Part shown: in pieces, positions 10,416-21,029 of the stretch
Numbering within the stretch: the first letter of the stretch is position 1
How the letters are laid out: each line of letters begins with the position of its first letter
Source of the DNA: Maniola hyperantus
Lineage: Eukaryota > Arthropoda > Insecta > Lepidoptera > Nymphalidae
Reading direction: 5' to 3'
Assembly: GCF_902806685.2 (NCBI RefSeq)
Contig: NC_048560.1
Location: forward strand, 474,492 to 538,491
Length of the DNA: 64,000 nt
Program-made: the position numbers and the translations under genes
Notes under the pieces: generated by a model
What the model was told of the DNA's origin: nothing
Databases searched by the model: none
Seen by the model: the letters and a program-made list of their open reading frames with translations, nothing else

Positions 10416-10850
10416 CGACCTCCATGGCGCAGTCGTGAGCGCTGTGGTCTTATTAGTGGGAGGTCCCGGGTTCGATTCCTGGCAGGGGTTTGGAATTTTA
10501 TAATTTCTAAATTTCTGGTCTGGTCTGGTGGGAGGCTTTGGCCGTGGTTAGTTACCATCCCACCGGCAAAGGCGTGCCGCCAAGCGATTTAGCGTTCCGG
10601 TACGATGCCGTGTAGAAACCAATGGGGTATGGGTTTAATAAAAACTGCCATACCCCTTCCAGGTTAGCCCGCTGGAATACTCTTCCACGATATGTGTTTC
10701 CTACCAATTACAACCCGGGTATCTTTAAAACAAGAGTGAATAGGCATCTTCTAGGTAAACGCGTCCCATCTTAGGCCACATCATCACTTACCATCAGGTG
10801 AGATTGCAGTCATGGGCTAACTTGTATCTGAATAAAATAAAATAAATCAA
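10416..10850 (+). mobile_element. tRNA-derived SINE, family E
   Basis: The tRNA-like head has A box (TGGCGCAGTCGTGAGCG) and B box (GGGTTCGATTCC), followed by the body (TGGTGGGAGGCTTTGGCCGTGG, CTGCCATACCCCTTCC). Its middle is replaced by a LINE-C-terminus-like stretch (TATCTTTAAAACAAGAGTG), then CACTTACCATCAGGTGAGATTGCAGTC and an A-rich tail. Possibly a composite of two retroposons. To 11480 I see no further gene or element. Confidence 0.65.
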
Positions 10851-11484
10851 CGATTTCTATATTATGTGTACAAAATGACGCGCCGTTATAACTTTGTGTC
10901 AATTTTCATGTCAAAAGTATGATTTTCTCAGACTAAGAATAAGGAGACTTGTCAAACGCGTATACCCGAAAGGGACAAAACAACAAAATTTATTTTGTTG
11001 TTTTGTTAATACTTACGTAAGAAAGGTTGTTTCATTATTTGCGTTCGCTACAACTTTTACACAGCAATGCAACATAAATGGCTTCTACACACCTTCAATA
11101 CTAAATTTAAAACAGAAAACTAAATAAAAACTCGTAATATTCGCAATAAATTACTATCACAGCGGTTTGTTGGGCACAAACTACAACGTGCCCAACAAAA
11201 AAAAGCTAAACTATGACAAAGACAAAAAACTGTGTTTATGTCTCTATCACTCTTCAGAGCTTTTCTATACACCTAGCTTGCTCTAACAAGGTATTATTAT
11301 TTTAATGCCAAATCTACCTTGATTCTTAATCTGAGATGATTTTAGTTCTTATTTTAAAAATGAACCGCACTATTGACTTGACAATTCATACATAGATTTA
11401 AAATGGTGCATGAGAAGTCATTTCGTACGGACTATAAAACACTGCGCCAGTATCTATGTAGTCTGTGCCGTTACAGTACTATAA

Positions 11485-11640
11485 TATGTGCCGCAAATTG
11501 CTATTGTGCTGGAACCATGTCTCTTTAACATCGAAATGACGTCATTTTGATGTCAGCCGAAATAAAAATATACCATCAGCTCGAAACTTCATTCTAGTGC
11601 TGAGATCACTAAAATGGCGGCCACGCGCATTAGCAATTTG
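11485..11640. mobile_element. MITE (GCAAATTGCTA family), copy 1
   Basis: CCGCAAATTGCTATTGTGCT at the left and GCGCATTAGCAATTTGG at the right, with GACGTCATTTTGATGTCAGCC inside. The copy at 21440 is the same element in the opposite orientation. Confidence 0.7.
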
Positions 11641-11896
11641 GACTTATCACTTTTATAAATTCGCCGACTAAAGCTGAATGTACAATGAAATACAGACCTT
11701 ATTGCTTGACGTTAGGATTCTAAACACAAGAACAGCAGACTAGTGCTATCTCGCTCATTATTAGCGCCTACAAGACATGGCGCGTAGGCAACAACCAATA
11801 GCAGACGGACGCGCGCTATGATTGGCTGAGATATTTTCGCGCCATTCAAAAATAAAATTTCTGCGCAGGTACATTGGCGTAACTTACAAGTGGTAG

Positions 11897-12062
11897 TGCT
11901 GTACAGTACGCGGCCGAAAGTAATGTACATCGACCTTTAGACGGAGATCTGTCATTGAGACCGACAAAACATCATATAGGTATGAGTGACAGAGACAACG
12001 CTCTACAAAACTGAAATGTCATTCTCAAGGCCGATGTACATTACTTTCCGCGTACTGTACAT
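11897..12062. mobile_element. MITE-K, intact copy
   Basis: Inverted ends GTACAGTACGCGG..AAAGTAATGTACATCG and CGATGTACATTACTTTCCGC..GTAC. The interior includes GAGACAACGCTCTAC. It lies 30 bp beyond the FBXO28-like poly(A) signal. Three other copies in the window are interrupted. Confidence 0.8.
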
Positions 12063-12091
12063 GCAATCAATAAAATCACTGAAATAGTATT

Positions 12092-12097
12092 TTTATT
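12092..12097 (-). terminator. Poly(A) signal overlapping the FBXO28-like stop codon
   Basis: On the minus strand the sequence GACTAAATAAAA places AATAAA directly over and after the TAA stop (12097-12099), so the 3' UTR may be only a few tens of bases. Confidence 0.55.
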
Positions 12098-15000
12098 TAG
12101 TCTGTTTTCCGCTTCTTAGCTTCGATTTCTTCATGTTCAGTATTCGACATACGCTTGAGTTTCCCTTCGAAGCTTTTGGACAAATTCGATAGATGGCGTA
12201 TCTCGTTGGTGATCCCCCGGATTTTGGCCATTGTGGACTGGTTTTTGGTTTTGGAGCTCTGGGTCGATGTGGAAGGACCCGGGTTCTGGTCCGACTTGGG
12301 GTCCAGATCCTCGGATAAGCTGGGCAGCTTTATTAGAGGTTTCCGTGGCTTTATGTTCGGTAGAGCTGGAATACAATTATTTTTAATATTACCAAAACTT
12401 TCACTAATTAGGGTTCCGTACCTCAATAAGCTGTGATAGCCTATTGGTTAGGACGTCCGCCTTCTAATCGGAGGTCGGGGGTTCGATCCCGGGCACGTAC
12501 CTCTAACTTTTCGGATTTATGTGTGTTATAATTATCACTTGCTTTATCGGTGAAGGAAAACATCGTGAGGAAACCTGCATGCCTGAGAGTTCTCCATAAT
12601 GTTCTCAAAGGTGTGTGAAGTCTACCAATCCGCACATGGCCAGCGTGGTAGACTATGGCCAAAACCTTTTTACTCTGAGAGGAGACCCGTACTCTGTAGT
12701 GAGCCGGCGATGGGTTGATCATGATGATGATGACCTCAATACGACCGCGTGGTTTAGAATGTGCAGGTAAAGCCCTTTCATATGCTACCCCACTTGGTAT
12801 AGTTATGTTACTTTAATTAATTTGATTTTTTAATTTTTCATTTATTTAATTTAATTTAAATTTTTTGGGATGTAATCACAAATTCAGAGTTTTCGGATTT
12901 ATTCCTTTACTTGTGCTATAAAACCTACCTACCTACCAAATTTCATGATTCTAGGTCAACGGGAAATGCCCTATAGGTTTTCTTGACAGACAGACAACAA
13001 AGTGATCTTATAAGGGTTCCTTTTTGAGGTAAGGAACTCTAAAAAGGAGGACTTTAGGAAAGTTAAGACTTAAGTTATTACACTACCCGGCAGGAAATAT
13101 TGTACATCGACCTTAAAGAGATACCGCTTTCGATGAGCTTTGTCCCGTCGTCGAGACCGAGAAAACGTCAAGTAGGTATGAAAGACAGAGACAACGCTCT
13201 ACAAAGCCGAAATCCGTACCCTTATATAAATGCGAAAGTGTGTTTGTTTGTTGGTTTGTTGGTTTGTCCTTCAATCAGGTCGCAACGGTGCAACGGATTG
13301 ACGTGATTTTTTGCATGGGTATAGATAAAGACCTGGAGAGTGACATAGGCTACTTTTTATCTCGGAAAATCAAAGAGTTCCCACGGGATTTTTAAAAAAT
13401 CTAATTCCACGCGTACGAAGTCGCGGGGATCAGCTAGTCTAAATATATAAAAGGAAAAGATGACTGACTGACTGACTGACTGGTCTATCAACGCACAGCT
13501 CAAACTACTGGACGGATCGGGCTGAAATTTGGCATGCAGATAGCTATTAAGGCGTAGGCATCCGCTAAGAAAGGATTTTTGAAAATTAGGGGGTGAAATA
13601 GGGGTTTGAAATTTGTGTAGTCCACACGAACATAAGCTAGTCTCATTGCAAAGGTCGATGTACAATATTTTCTGCCGCGTACTGTACGTAGTATAACAAA
13701 CCTTTAGCCTGATTCCTCTTGGATGTACCAATGGGCAGCACGGAGAGGTCCAGCTTGATCTGGCTGCCGAAATGGCGGAGCGGTTGAGATCCTGACGCGG
13801 CGTCACTGGCTGCTGTGGCTGAAAATTGGGATGAAAACGTTGAGAGGACAATGGAAAATGTGATGATACTAGCTGATGCCCGCGACTTCGTAAGCGTGGA
13901 TTTAGGTTTTTAAAAATCCCGTGGGAAATCTGATTTTCCGAGATAAAAAGTAGCCTATGACCTTCCCGGGATGTAAGCTAACTCTGTACAAAATTTCATT
14001 AGAATCCGTTAAACTGTTGGGCCGTGAAAAGCTAGCACAGGCAGACAGACAGACAGACACACTTTCGCATTTCTAATAGTAGTATGGATTATTAAATACT
14101 AGCTGGTGCACGCGACCTCATTCCAGTTATCAACTTAGATCAATGTTGCTTAACAATCGCAATCTAAATATATAAAAGGAAAAGGTGACTGACTGACTGA
14201 CTGATCTATCAACGCACAGCTAAAACTACTGAACGGATCGGGCTGACATTTGGCATGCAGATAGCTATTATGACTTAGGCATCCGCTAAAAAAGGATTTT
14301 TGAAAATTCAACCCATAAGGGGGTGAAAGGAGATCGCCCGTGAACGGGCCCTCTTTTGTGGCGTCGTGTCAAAACTTAATTTTTTTTTTTTAAATGTGTT
14401 ATTTTTTTACGATTATGTTTTATAACGACTTTTTTCACTCTATTATTGAAAATATCCACAATTACAGTTAGAATCGTAAACATGCATTTATTTTGAAGAA
14501 GTATTAATTAAATATAACCGCAATATCAGCAATATAAAAAATAAGATTTCTTTATAACTAGGGTGAATAAATAGAAATCGTTTGCAGAATATAAAGAGTT
14601 AATTATTTGTCTACAAAATAAAATTAAAACCATGGCGACATAACAATTATATTAGGGGGGGCCCAAAGCTCCTAAGAAAATGGGCAATCTCTTTTGTGTA
14701 ATAAGCTAGTATAATACAGATGGACCAATGGCTCACCCGCGATAGCTTTCCCTCCGGCCGCCTGGTTGGTGTGAGTGAGTTCACTGTACTTTATATCGCA
14801 CTCCTCTATACGCTTCTTGAGATCCGCTGCGAAAAAAAATATCAACTTAGTATCAATCTACAATTTTAGAATTATTACAAAGCATTGCAATACAATTAAC
14901 CAAAAGCTTAATTTGCTGTAATCCGCTGAAACAGGTCGAATCTGTATGGTGCAACATGCAGCATGCGAAATGCACCGCCCGCCCTCCCACTGCTAAACAT

Positions 15001-18000
15001 GCAGGAAGAAGCAGCCACCAGGCAAGCAATACGCACCACCACCACGCAGCACCACACAAATCCCAAACACAATCGACGCACGTTTCGCCCCGACACCGGA
15101 GCACCCTCAGGAGATGTAGACCTTACAATGAGTGCATTGTAAGGTCTACATCTCCTGCATGTTGCACCATACAGATTAATAATAATAATAATAAAAACCT
15201 TTTATTCAGCCAAATTTACAAATAGGTAGAAACAGGTAGGGTGCCGTAGTCCCTGATCTCGACCTGACCTGTAGATTCGACCTGTTTTAGCGGATTATAG
15301 CAAATTAAGCTTTTGGTTCATTGTATATCATGGACTTCCGCAAAGTAACGCCTGCTTCTATACAACAAAGCATTGCAGCAATAATTTCTATGACTGTGCT
15401 AAATTCAACTTTACACCTCTAACAGTTTCTATTACTAGCGATGGGCGATTGTTGCAAAAAAACAATCGAATGAGTCGAATTGAACAATCGATTTCGAGCG
15501 ACAGAATCTGTAGGGCGATTTCGTAAAACCTCCATCAATCATTATTACAATCTCAATTGTTGTGATTGGCTGAATTTGTGCTTATCTTGTTGCAACAATG
15601 CACTGAAGCCAATAGTAAATAGAAACGATAAGAATAGAAACGCTTTGCGTCATCATTTCTTATACGCATGGCTATCTTGTCTCTAGTCTGGAATACTCCT
15701 AGATCAGTGTTTCCTGTCAATTATAATCCGGGTATCTTTAAAACAAGAGTGAATAGGCACCTTCTAGGCAAACGCGTCCCATCTTAGGCCATATCATCAC
15801 TTTCCATCAGGTGAGATCGTGGTCAAGCGTGCGCCTATAACGAAAAAAAAAAGAGACAGCTTAAAATACACTAGTTGTCGTACATGATATATATAAAATT
15901 TGATTTTGATTTCACTTGACTGTGTGTGCCTTCACAAAAAAAAAACAAATGAAAATTGACAGTCGATTGTTCAAAAGTTTGATATATTAGATTGTTAAGT
16001 CTACGAATGCAGAGCGCATGATCTGAGACGAATAAATCAAAAATCTAAATTAATTGCGCAATTATTGCATTCTATTTTCGATTCATTCGTCCTAGACCCA
16101 CGCGCTAAGTTACAATCGAACAATCGATTGTTTTTCGATTGTTCATAATATGTAAATTGAATAATTCAATTGTTATTGGAATGAATCACCATCGCTAACA
16201 GACAGGCAGACGGAGTGGACGAAACTTTTTTTATTTTTGTTTAATTCAGATACAAGTTACAGTGTGTGTCCACGATTAAACTTCCCGATTTTTTTTTAGT
16301 TAAGTAAGCCCTTGACTGCAATCTCACCCGGTGGTAAGTGATGATGCCGTCTAAGATGGTAGCGGGCTAATCTGGAATGGGTATGGCAGTTTTTATTAAA
16401 CCCATACCCCATTGGTTTCTACACGGCATCGTACCGGAACACTATATCGCTTGGCGGCACGCCTTTGCCGGTGGGATGGTAACTAACCACGGCCAAAGCC
16501 TCCCACCGGACAGACAAACTATACACTAGAACATTACCTATAGAGTTGTCTTGCTGTCTCTGTCGTTTGGTCATGTCTCGGATAGCTTTGTGTTGTTTCC
16601 ACGCGATCTTCTTGTAGTCCATCATCTGCAAATCAAAATAGTTCGGGTCTTTGGAAATAAAAGGTATTGTAATAAATAAAAACAAACATCAACTTTTCTC
16701 AACAGATCTTGTTTTTAGGGTTCCGTATCTCAAAAGGAAAACAGGAACGATGTATATATGTACAGTAGACGGCTAAAAATTATTGTACATGTTCTGGGTA
16801 GCACGTATATTATTACTATGTTATATTACTACTGTTTTTTATCCAAGCACTGCGTGCTACTGTTTGTTGATCCGAATAAATAAAAATAAAAAATAAAAGT
16901 ACATCGACCTTTAGAAAGGGATTTTGGCTTCGTAGAGCGTCGTCTCTGTCACTCATACCTATGTGACCTTTTTGTCGGTCGCAACGACAGAGACAACGCT
17001 CTACGAAACCGCTATCTCTTTCCAAAGGTATTACAATATTTCCAGCAGGGTACCGCACTTACTTGATGGTGAAAAATGTTAGAACTCTTACCCGTTTGTG
17101 GTATTTCTTGTACTGAGCGGCGAGATACAATGACAGTTTCGCGTTTAAGATGGACCTCCGACGCAGATGCAGCATCTCTTGCCGGGCCGCTATGGGCGCT
17201 AGTACCGCTGGGAAAAACACATTTTACTGATTTATTGGTACTGATTCTGATCACAACTAAATTTTAGAGTATTCGCATCCTCTTCTTCTAAATATATAAA
17301 AGGAAAAAGTGACTGACTGACTGACTGCCTGACTGAATGACTGACTGACTGATCTATCAATGCACAGCTCAAACTACTGGACGGATCGGGCTGAAATTTG
17401 GCATGCAGATAGCTATTATGACTTAGGCATCCGCTAAAAAAGGACTTTATTAAACCCCTAAGAGGGTGAAATAAGTGTTTGAAATATGTGTAGTCCACAC
17501 GGACGAAGTTGCAAGCATAAGCTAGTACAATATGAAAAGGACAGACACAGTTTGACAGTTTTAAATTTAATTTAGAGATTTCAAACCTCGTGACTTTAGC
17601 TGCCAGTCGCGAGCCTACTGTTTAAATTTGTAGCGTGCACTAAAATTTTGAGTCTTTAAATGTAAAATAATTCATGTTCCGTCCTTTTTTAGCAATAATA
17701 AAAAGAAGAGGATGCAGATACTCTAAATTTAGTTTAGCGACAAACAACAGAATCAGCGTCATTGAGTTACTAAATGATGCCCGCGACTTCGTCCGTGTGG
17801 ATTTAGGTTTTTATAAATCCCGTGGGAACTATTTGATTTTTCAACATAAAAGTTGCCTATATCAATTTCCAGAATGCAAGCTCCTCTGTATCAAGTTTCA
17901 TACAAATCGGTTAAACGGGAATTCTTTGGTTTTTTTTTTTTTTTTTTTTTTAATAGAAAGATTAGCCATTTTTTTTTAATGACTAATATTCCCCTTTCCT

Positions 18001-21000
18001 CTCCAATTAAGCGTCAAGCTTGTGCTAGGAGTAGGTACGACAATAGTGCAACGGGCGGGGTTTGAACCGTCGACCTTTCGGTTTTCAGTCCACTCCTATA
18101 CCGGTTGAGCTATTGAGGCTTTGTCGTACTTATGCTTACCTGACATGTTCTAACACTGATACAGCCTCATTCCTTTTTCTTGCCTACTATAACCTGTTCT
18201 TAACTTGCGTTGTTCGCGGGCGGGCGGGCGGGCTGCGAGACGCCCTCTTGCGGACGCTTGCGGAAGGCGTGTTTTGGATGACTCCACGATGATTAACACG
18301 CAAATACATATGAATTATGATACCTTGTTTTTTACCTTGTCACTTTCTTGCCTCTTTTCAGTGTCACACTGAGAAAGTCTAATTCCTCTCTCTTGCCAAT
18401 TCTTGCCTGTTCTTACCTTGCGTGGTACGCGGGCAGGGCTGCACGGCGCCCTCTTGCAGACGCTTGCGGAAGGCGGGCGATATCTTATCATCGAAATGCT
18501 CGATGGCCATACTGGAGATGTCGCGCAGTTCTTGCAACACTTCGTGAGCGCGCGGCGGCGTTTTGGATGACTCCACGATGATTAGCACGCGTCTTATCTC
18601 ATCGATTACCTGGGAATTTTCAAAATCATCATGTTCAAACCATCACCGGTTCACTATTGAGCACAGGTCTCCACCTCCCATAGCCTCACCAACCTCTCGG
18701 TTATATGGGCCGAATCGCAAGAGGGCGCCTTTTCGGTACTTGCTCTTGGCATTTTCCCGGGGCGCAGGGGTCCCTTACGCAAGAACCGTCGAAGGGAGGC
18801 GCCGCGCCGTTCGTTCGTATATTTCTCGGGTCTACGTGACCAGAGGAACCCGACCTGCGGGGTGATTCAGTGTCTAACACTGAATGATAGTCACCGAGCT
18901 CGTTTTTTGATCCGTTTTCTACGAAAAAATATTTTAATATCACCCAGTAAAGCAGCAATGTAGAACCAACCAACCTCGGTGGCTATCATTTAGTATTAGA
19001 CACTGAGATAGCGAATCACCTAGCTGGTGCTATGACTATAAAGCCAGCTGCAAAGATCAAGGGTGACGTCACACTGTATGTATTGACATGGATACGTACC
19101 CGTCCTGGTATGAAGCAGCATAATCCATTGTCTATGAACTTAGTGTACGTCATATTGAGCATAGATATACGCGTCTCTATGGATGTAAGGATATCACAGT
19201 GTCGAGATAGTGGATGGTATCTGCAAGAAAATACTATAGTAAATAACTAGAGTACGCGACAGGTCGAGATGGCAACCGGGGTATGAGGCGGGGGGACGCC
19301 CCGCAGACTCGCACGTCACCCACGCTCACCCGCATCGAGTCAGCGCGGGACCTGTGTGGGCGTGGGTCCCCACCCCGATCTCGACTCGACTCGGGTCATT
19401 ACCCCGTGTACAACGCGGTACTGACTCCGAGTAGCCTACTTACGCAACGTTCGTTGACCTCTAGCGTCAGTCAGGTGTTGTATTTGCAATATATCGTGAA
19501 GTTTTACAAAATATAGGTTTTTTTTGCGATTGTTTGGTGATATCATATCAGTAATCATCAGTACTATCACCTGTCTTCATTTTTGCCAGCGTCTTGGTTA
19601 CACCTTGTATACTTACAGATTAATAAAAGTGGCATAGGCAGGAAATGAAAGCATGTGGTAGCAAAGTTTATATTTCATGGCCGTATGTTGTGTTGTGTTT
19701 ATTAAGTAAATTAAAAATCTAGGACCTGCAGAAAAGAGAATGAAAATACCTGCGTTCAGACTCCCTCCGAGGTAGCTGGGCCTTAACACTCTTGAGTGCT
19801 AGGGCATGACGTCTCTCGATCATAAGGAACCCTCTGTTCAATATTCTCTTGCAAATGTCATTAAACTCTTTTGACACCTGAAATACAGACAAAAAGTTAT
19901 TTCATTATCATTAATTACCTAGGCATCTTAGGCTGCATCATCACTTGCCACTAGGTCTGATTTGGTACAGAGATAGCTTGCATCCCGGAAAATCAAAGAG
20001 TTCCCACAGGATTTTCAAAAATCGAAACTGACGTGGACGAAGTCACGGGCATCACCTAGTTATGTATAATTAAGGTCTGACATACTTAAGTTTTCAAGAA
20101 TTTTGTTACATCTACACTAATATTATAAAGAGGAAATATTTGTATTTTTATATGTGTGTAACGAATAAACTCAAAAACTACTGGACCAATTTCAAAAAAT
20201 TTAATAAACTTATGAAATAAATCTGTGTACTTCATGATAGATATTAAGTCTATGTAACATAAATTATTTCAAGCCTGCAACCAGTTTCCAAACAATATAC
20301 AAACAAATGTAGTGTTACATAGACTTTACCAGAACCTACCAGGTAATCATGGATTCAAAGAGAAAGGATTTCATTGTAACATAAAAACTATTAACACAAT
20401 AATTAACAAAATATTCTTTAATCTCTATAATGTTATTTTATAAACAACTAGCTTGGTCCCTCAGTTTTGCCTCTGTGTATTTCGAATTTAGTGAGCCAAT
20501 TTTGATCAAAATTAGAGCAGTTTTTAAAGCTTCTATCTTCTAACTTGTTAGTTTTATCTTAATTAGTCCAGGAGTTTGTATGTGACACGAATATAAACTA
20601 TATTAAACACAACCTAAACATTATTAAACATAGGTAGGTAGGAAGAATGTTTAATATTAAATTTCGTCACTTAAACAATTATTTAGCATATCAGCATTTC
20701 CTAGTTTTTGAATTAAAGCTAACACATACTAAGGTTACTATAAGGTCTTATTTACTATAGTATAGCTAAGATTATAGAGATATAAGATTCCATGTCGTTA
20801 TGTGTTACTTTATTTACTATTTTTACTAGGCTCCTATTAGATCATGGATACTATGTAATATTTTCCAGGTTATTCAATTTAAAGAGGTAGTTACACAGCG
20901 CAGTTTAAGAATATTGTCACGTCTATAAATAAAAATCGAACTTACCAGTCTGTTCTTTGCAATTTCATCGAAAGATAAATACGAGAATATATTTTCTATG

Positions 21001-21029
21001 ACGAGTACGGGAAGCCCCAACAAAGTCAT
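12097..21029 (-). CDS. FBXO28: F-box protein FBXO28-like, complete, nine exons
   Basis: Exons (minus strand): 21029-20946, 19877-19750, 19220-19100, 18609-18417, 17207-17092, 16625-16538, 14826-14737, 13818-13702, 12365-12097. All junctions are GT-AG, the phases agree throughout, and the total is 1206 nt or 401 residues. An F-box opens the protein (LPVLVIENIFSYLSFDEIAKNRL, residues ~6-28, running into VSKEFNDICKRIL), as expected for the substrate-receptor subunit of SCF (SKP1-CUL1) ubiquitin ligases. The FBXO28 family region follows: KAQLPRRESER, HCDILTSIETRISMLNM, GLCCFIPGR, VIDEIRRVLIIVE, APxxAHEVLQELRDISSMA-like KTPPRAHEVLQELRDISSMA. A Lys/Arg/Gln-rich helical, probably coiled-coil stretch and a basic KKRK tail close it. 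Human FBXO28 is of similar length (~368) with a longer N terminus. ATG 21029 is preceded by AAAA; the longer frame starting at GTG 21062 is not used. The introns carry at least a dozen transposons. Confidence 0.93.
12428..12735 (+). mobile_element. tRNA-derived SINE, family D, full length
   Basis: AGCTGTGATAGCCTATTGG (A box), GGGGGTTCGATCCCGGGCAC (B box), the conserved GAGGAAACCTGCATGCC body and a GGGTTGATCATGATGATGATG tail. In FBXO28-like intron 8, antisense to the gene. Confidence 0.85.
12855..13045 (+). repeat. Repeat family F
   Basis: TTCATGATTCTAGGTCAACGG, TATAGGTTTTCTTGACAGACAGACAACA and AAGTGATCTTATAAGGGTTCC, ending TTTTGAGGTAAGGAACTCT. The same blocks recur at 41925-42212, 47755-47970 and 63395-63615. 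Class unknown to me. Confidence 0.6.
13217..13437 (+). mobile_element. Helitron-like element, family C
   Basis: Starts TACCCTTATATAAATGCG, has the GTTTGTTGG microsatellite and GATTGACGTGATTTTTTGC, and ends GCGTACGAAGTCGCGGGGATCAGCTAG. Confidence 0.7.
13439..13640 (+). mobile_element. Helitron-like element, family B, abutting the previous one
   Basis: Starts TCTAAATATATAAAAGG one base after the preceding CTAG|T; ends ACACGAACATAAGCTAG. The 3' hairpin is partly deleted. Confidence 0.7.
13869..14090 (-). mobile_element. Helitron-like element, family A
   Basis: Minus-strand copy: CTAGCTGATGCCCGCGACTTCG at 13869, then GGATTTAGGTTTTTAAAAATCCCG, a GACA microsatellite and the start region ATTTCTAATAGTAGTATGGA. 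In FBXO28-like intron 7. Confidence 0.7.
14163..14709 (+). mobile_element. Helitron-like family B element with a ~370-bp foreign insert
   Basis: A normal family-B 5' part (14163-14327, TCTAAATATATAAAAGG to AAGGGGGTGAAA) switches to unrelated sequence (GGAGATCGCCCGTGAACGGG ... GGGGGGCCCAAAGC), then closes with TAATAAGCTAG|T at 14709. It is either a captured segment or a later insertion. Confidence 0.55.
14904..15315. mobile_element. Foldback element with long inverted ends and an internal perfect hairpin
   Basis: AAAAGCTTAATTTGCTGTAATCC and GAAACAGGTCGAATCTGTATGGTGCAACATGC on the left are inverted on the right (GCATGTTGCACCATACAGATT; GATTCGACCTGTTTTAGCGG; GCAAATTAAGCTTTT). The right half also holds an (ATA)n-headed LINE-tail-like piece (15177-15290). 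The GC-rich interior gives open frames on both strands that I do not consider genes. Confidence 0.7.
15316..15627. other. Intron DNA with a dispersed repeat
   Basis: 15530-15610 (CATCAATCATTATTACAATC, GATTGGCTGAATTTGTG, TTGTTGCAACAATGCA) matches 60395-60480. Nothing else supported. Confidence 0.4.
15628..15852 (+). pseudogene. Non-LTR retrotransposon 3' end (C terminus plus tail)
   Basis: Decayed copy of the same C-terminal coding end seen at 48886 (VFPVNYNPGIFKTRVNRHLL, then KRVPS and stop), followed by CATATCATCACTTTCCATCAGG and an A-run tail. Heavily 5' truncated. Confidence 0.65.
16300..16512 (-). mobile_element. SINE family E, 3' part
   Basis: Minus-strand body: CCTTGACTGCAATCTCACCC, AAACCCATACCCCATTGG and ACCACGGCCAAAGCCTCCCA. 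The tRNA head is missing. It ends ~25 bp from FBXO28-like exon 6. Confidence 0.7.
16762..17053. mobile_element. MITE-K copy interrupted by a short A-tailed retroposon
   Basis: GTACAGTAGACGG...TTGTACA is followed by a ~105-bp insert (TGTTCTGGGTAGCACG ... AAATAAAAATAAAAAATAAAA). The MITE then resumes with GTACATCGACCTTTAG and ends ATTACAATATTTCCAGCAGGG. GTACA appears on both sides of the insert, as a short target duplication would. Confidence 0.7.
17287..17525 (+). mobile_element. Helitron-like element, family B
   Basis: TCTAAATATATAAAAGG start with an expanded GACT microsatellite; ends GGACGAAGTTGCAAGCATAAGCTAG|T. In FBXO28-like intron 4. Confidence 0.7.
17772..17930 (-). mobile_element. Helitron-like family A remnant
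   Basis: GATGCCCGCGACTTCGTCCG and GGATTTAGGTTTTTATAAATCCCG, degenerating toward 17930; then a T-run. Confidence 0.55.
18003..18118 (-). mobile_element. tRNA-like SINE head, family J
   Basis: Minus strand: AGCCTCAATAGCTCAACCGG (A box) and GGTTCAAACCCCGCCCG (B box). A second copy is at 42950-43055. It does not fold as a complete tRNA gene (no clean acceptor stem seen), so I call it SINE-derived. Confidence 0.55.
18193..18302 (-). pseudogene. Broken duplicate of FBXO28-like exon 4
   Basis: 18193-18270 matches 18406-18475 (donor side of exon 4: CCTGTTCTTA.CTTGCGT, GCCCTCTTGC, GACGCTTGCGGAAGGCG). 18271-18302 then matches the exon's acceptor-proximal part (TTTTGGATGACTCCACGATG, ATTA.CACGC). About 77 bp of the middle are missing. 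The donor core differs from the functional one (TTAAC rather than TTACC on plus). It lies 115 bp downstream of exon 4, in intron 4. Confidence 0.8.
18860..19020. mobile_element. MITE with ~38-bp imperfect inverted ends
   Basis: GGTGATTCAGTGTCTAACAC...ATGATAGTCACCGAG pairs with CTCGGTGGCTATCATTTAGT...GACACTGAGATAGCGAATCACC. In FBXO28-like intron 3. Confidence 0.75.
19253..19615 (+). repeat. GC-rich SINE-like repeat (ACGCGACAGG family)
   Basis: TACGCGACAGGTCGAGATGGCA, GGGGGGACGCCCCGC, TTGCAATATATCGTGAA and ATCATATCAGTAATCATCAG. Partial copies occur at 3055-3130, 29095-29170, 47625-47730 and 60260-60375. Confidence 0.6.
19970..20059 (+). mobile_element. Helitron-like family A, 3' end
   Basis: Has GGAAAATCAAAGAGTTCCCAC and GACGAAGTCACGGGCATCACCTAG|T. 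From 20060 to 20945 (FBXO28-like intron 1) I see only AT-rich DNA. Confidence 0.6.

Larger units (their letters stand above)
13085..13687. mobile_element. MITE-K copy interrupted by two Helitron-like elements
   Basis: The left part (GGCAGGAAATATTGTACATCG to GACAACGCTCTACAAAGCCG, 13085-13215) and the right part (AAAGGTCGATGTACAATATT to GCGTACTGTAC, 13646-13687) together make one MITE-K. The ~430 bp between them are accounted for by the two insertions at 13217 and 13439. Confidence 0.75.

Noticed and set aside
12155..12436. 93-codon plus-strand ORF
   Set aside because: Shadow of the last FBXO28-like exon on the other strand.
14853..15225. Overlapping GC-rich ORFs on both strands
   Set aside because: They arise from the foldback element; no domain, and both strands are equally open.
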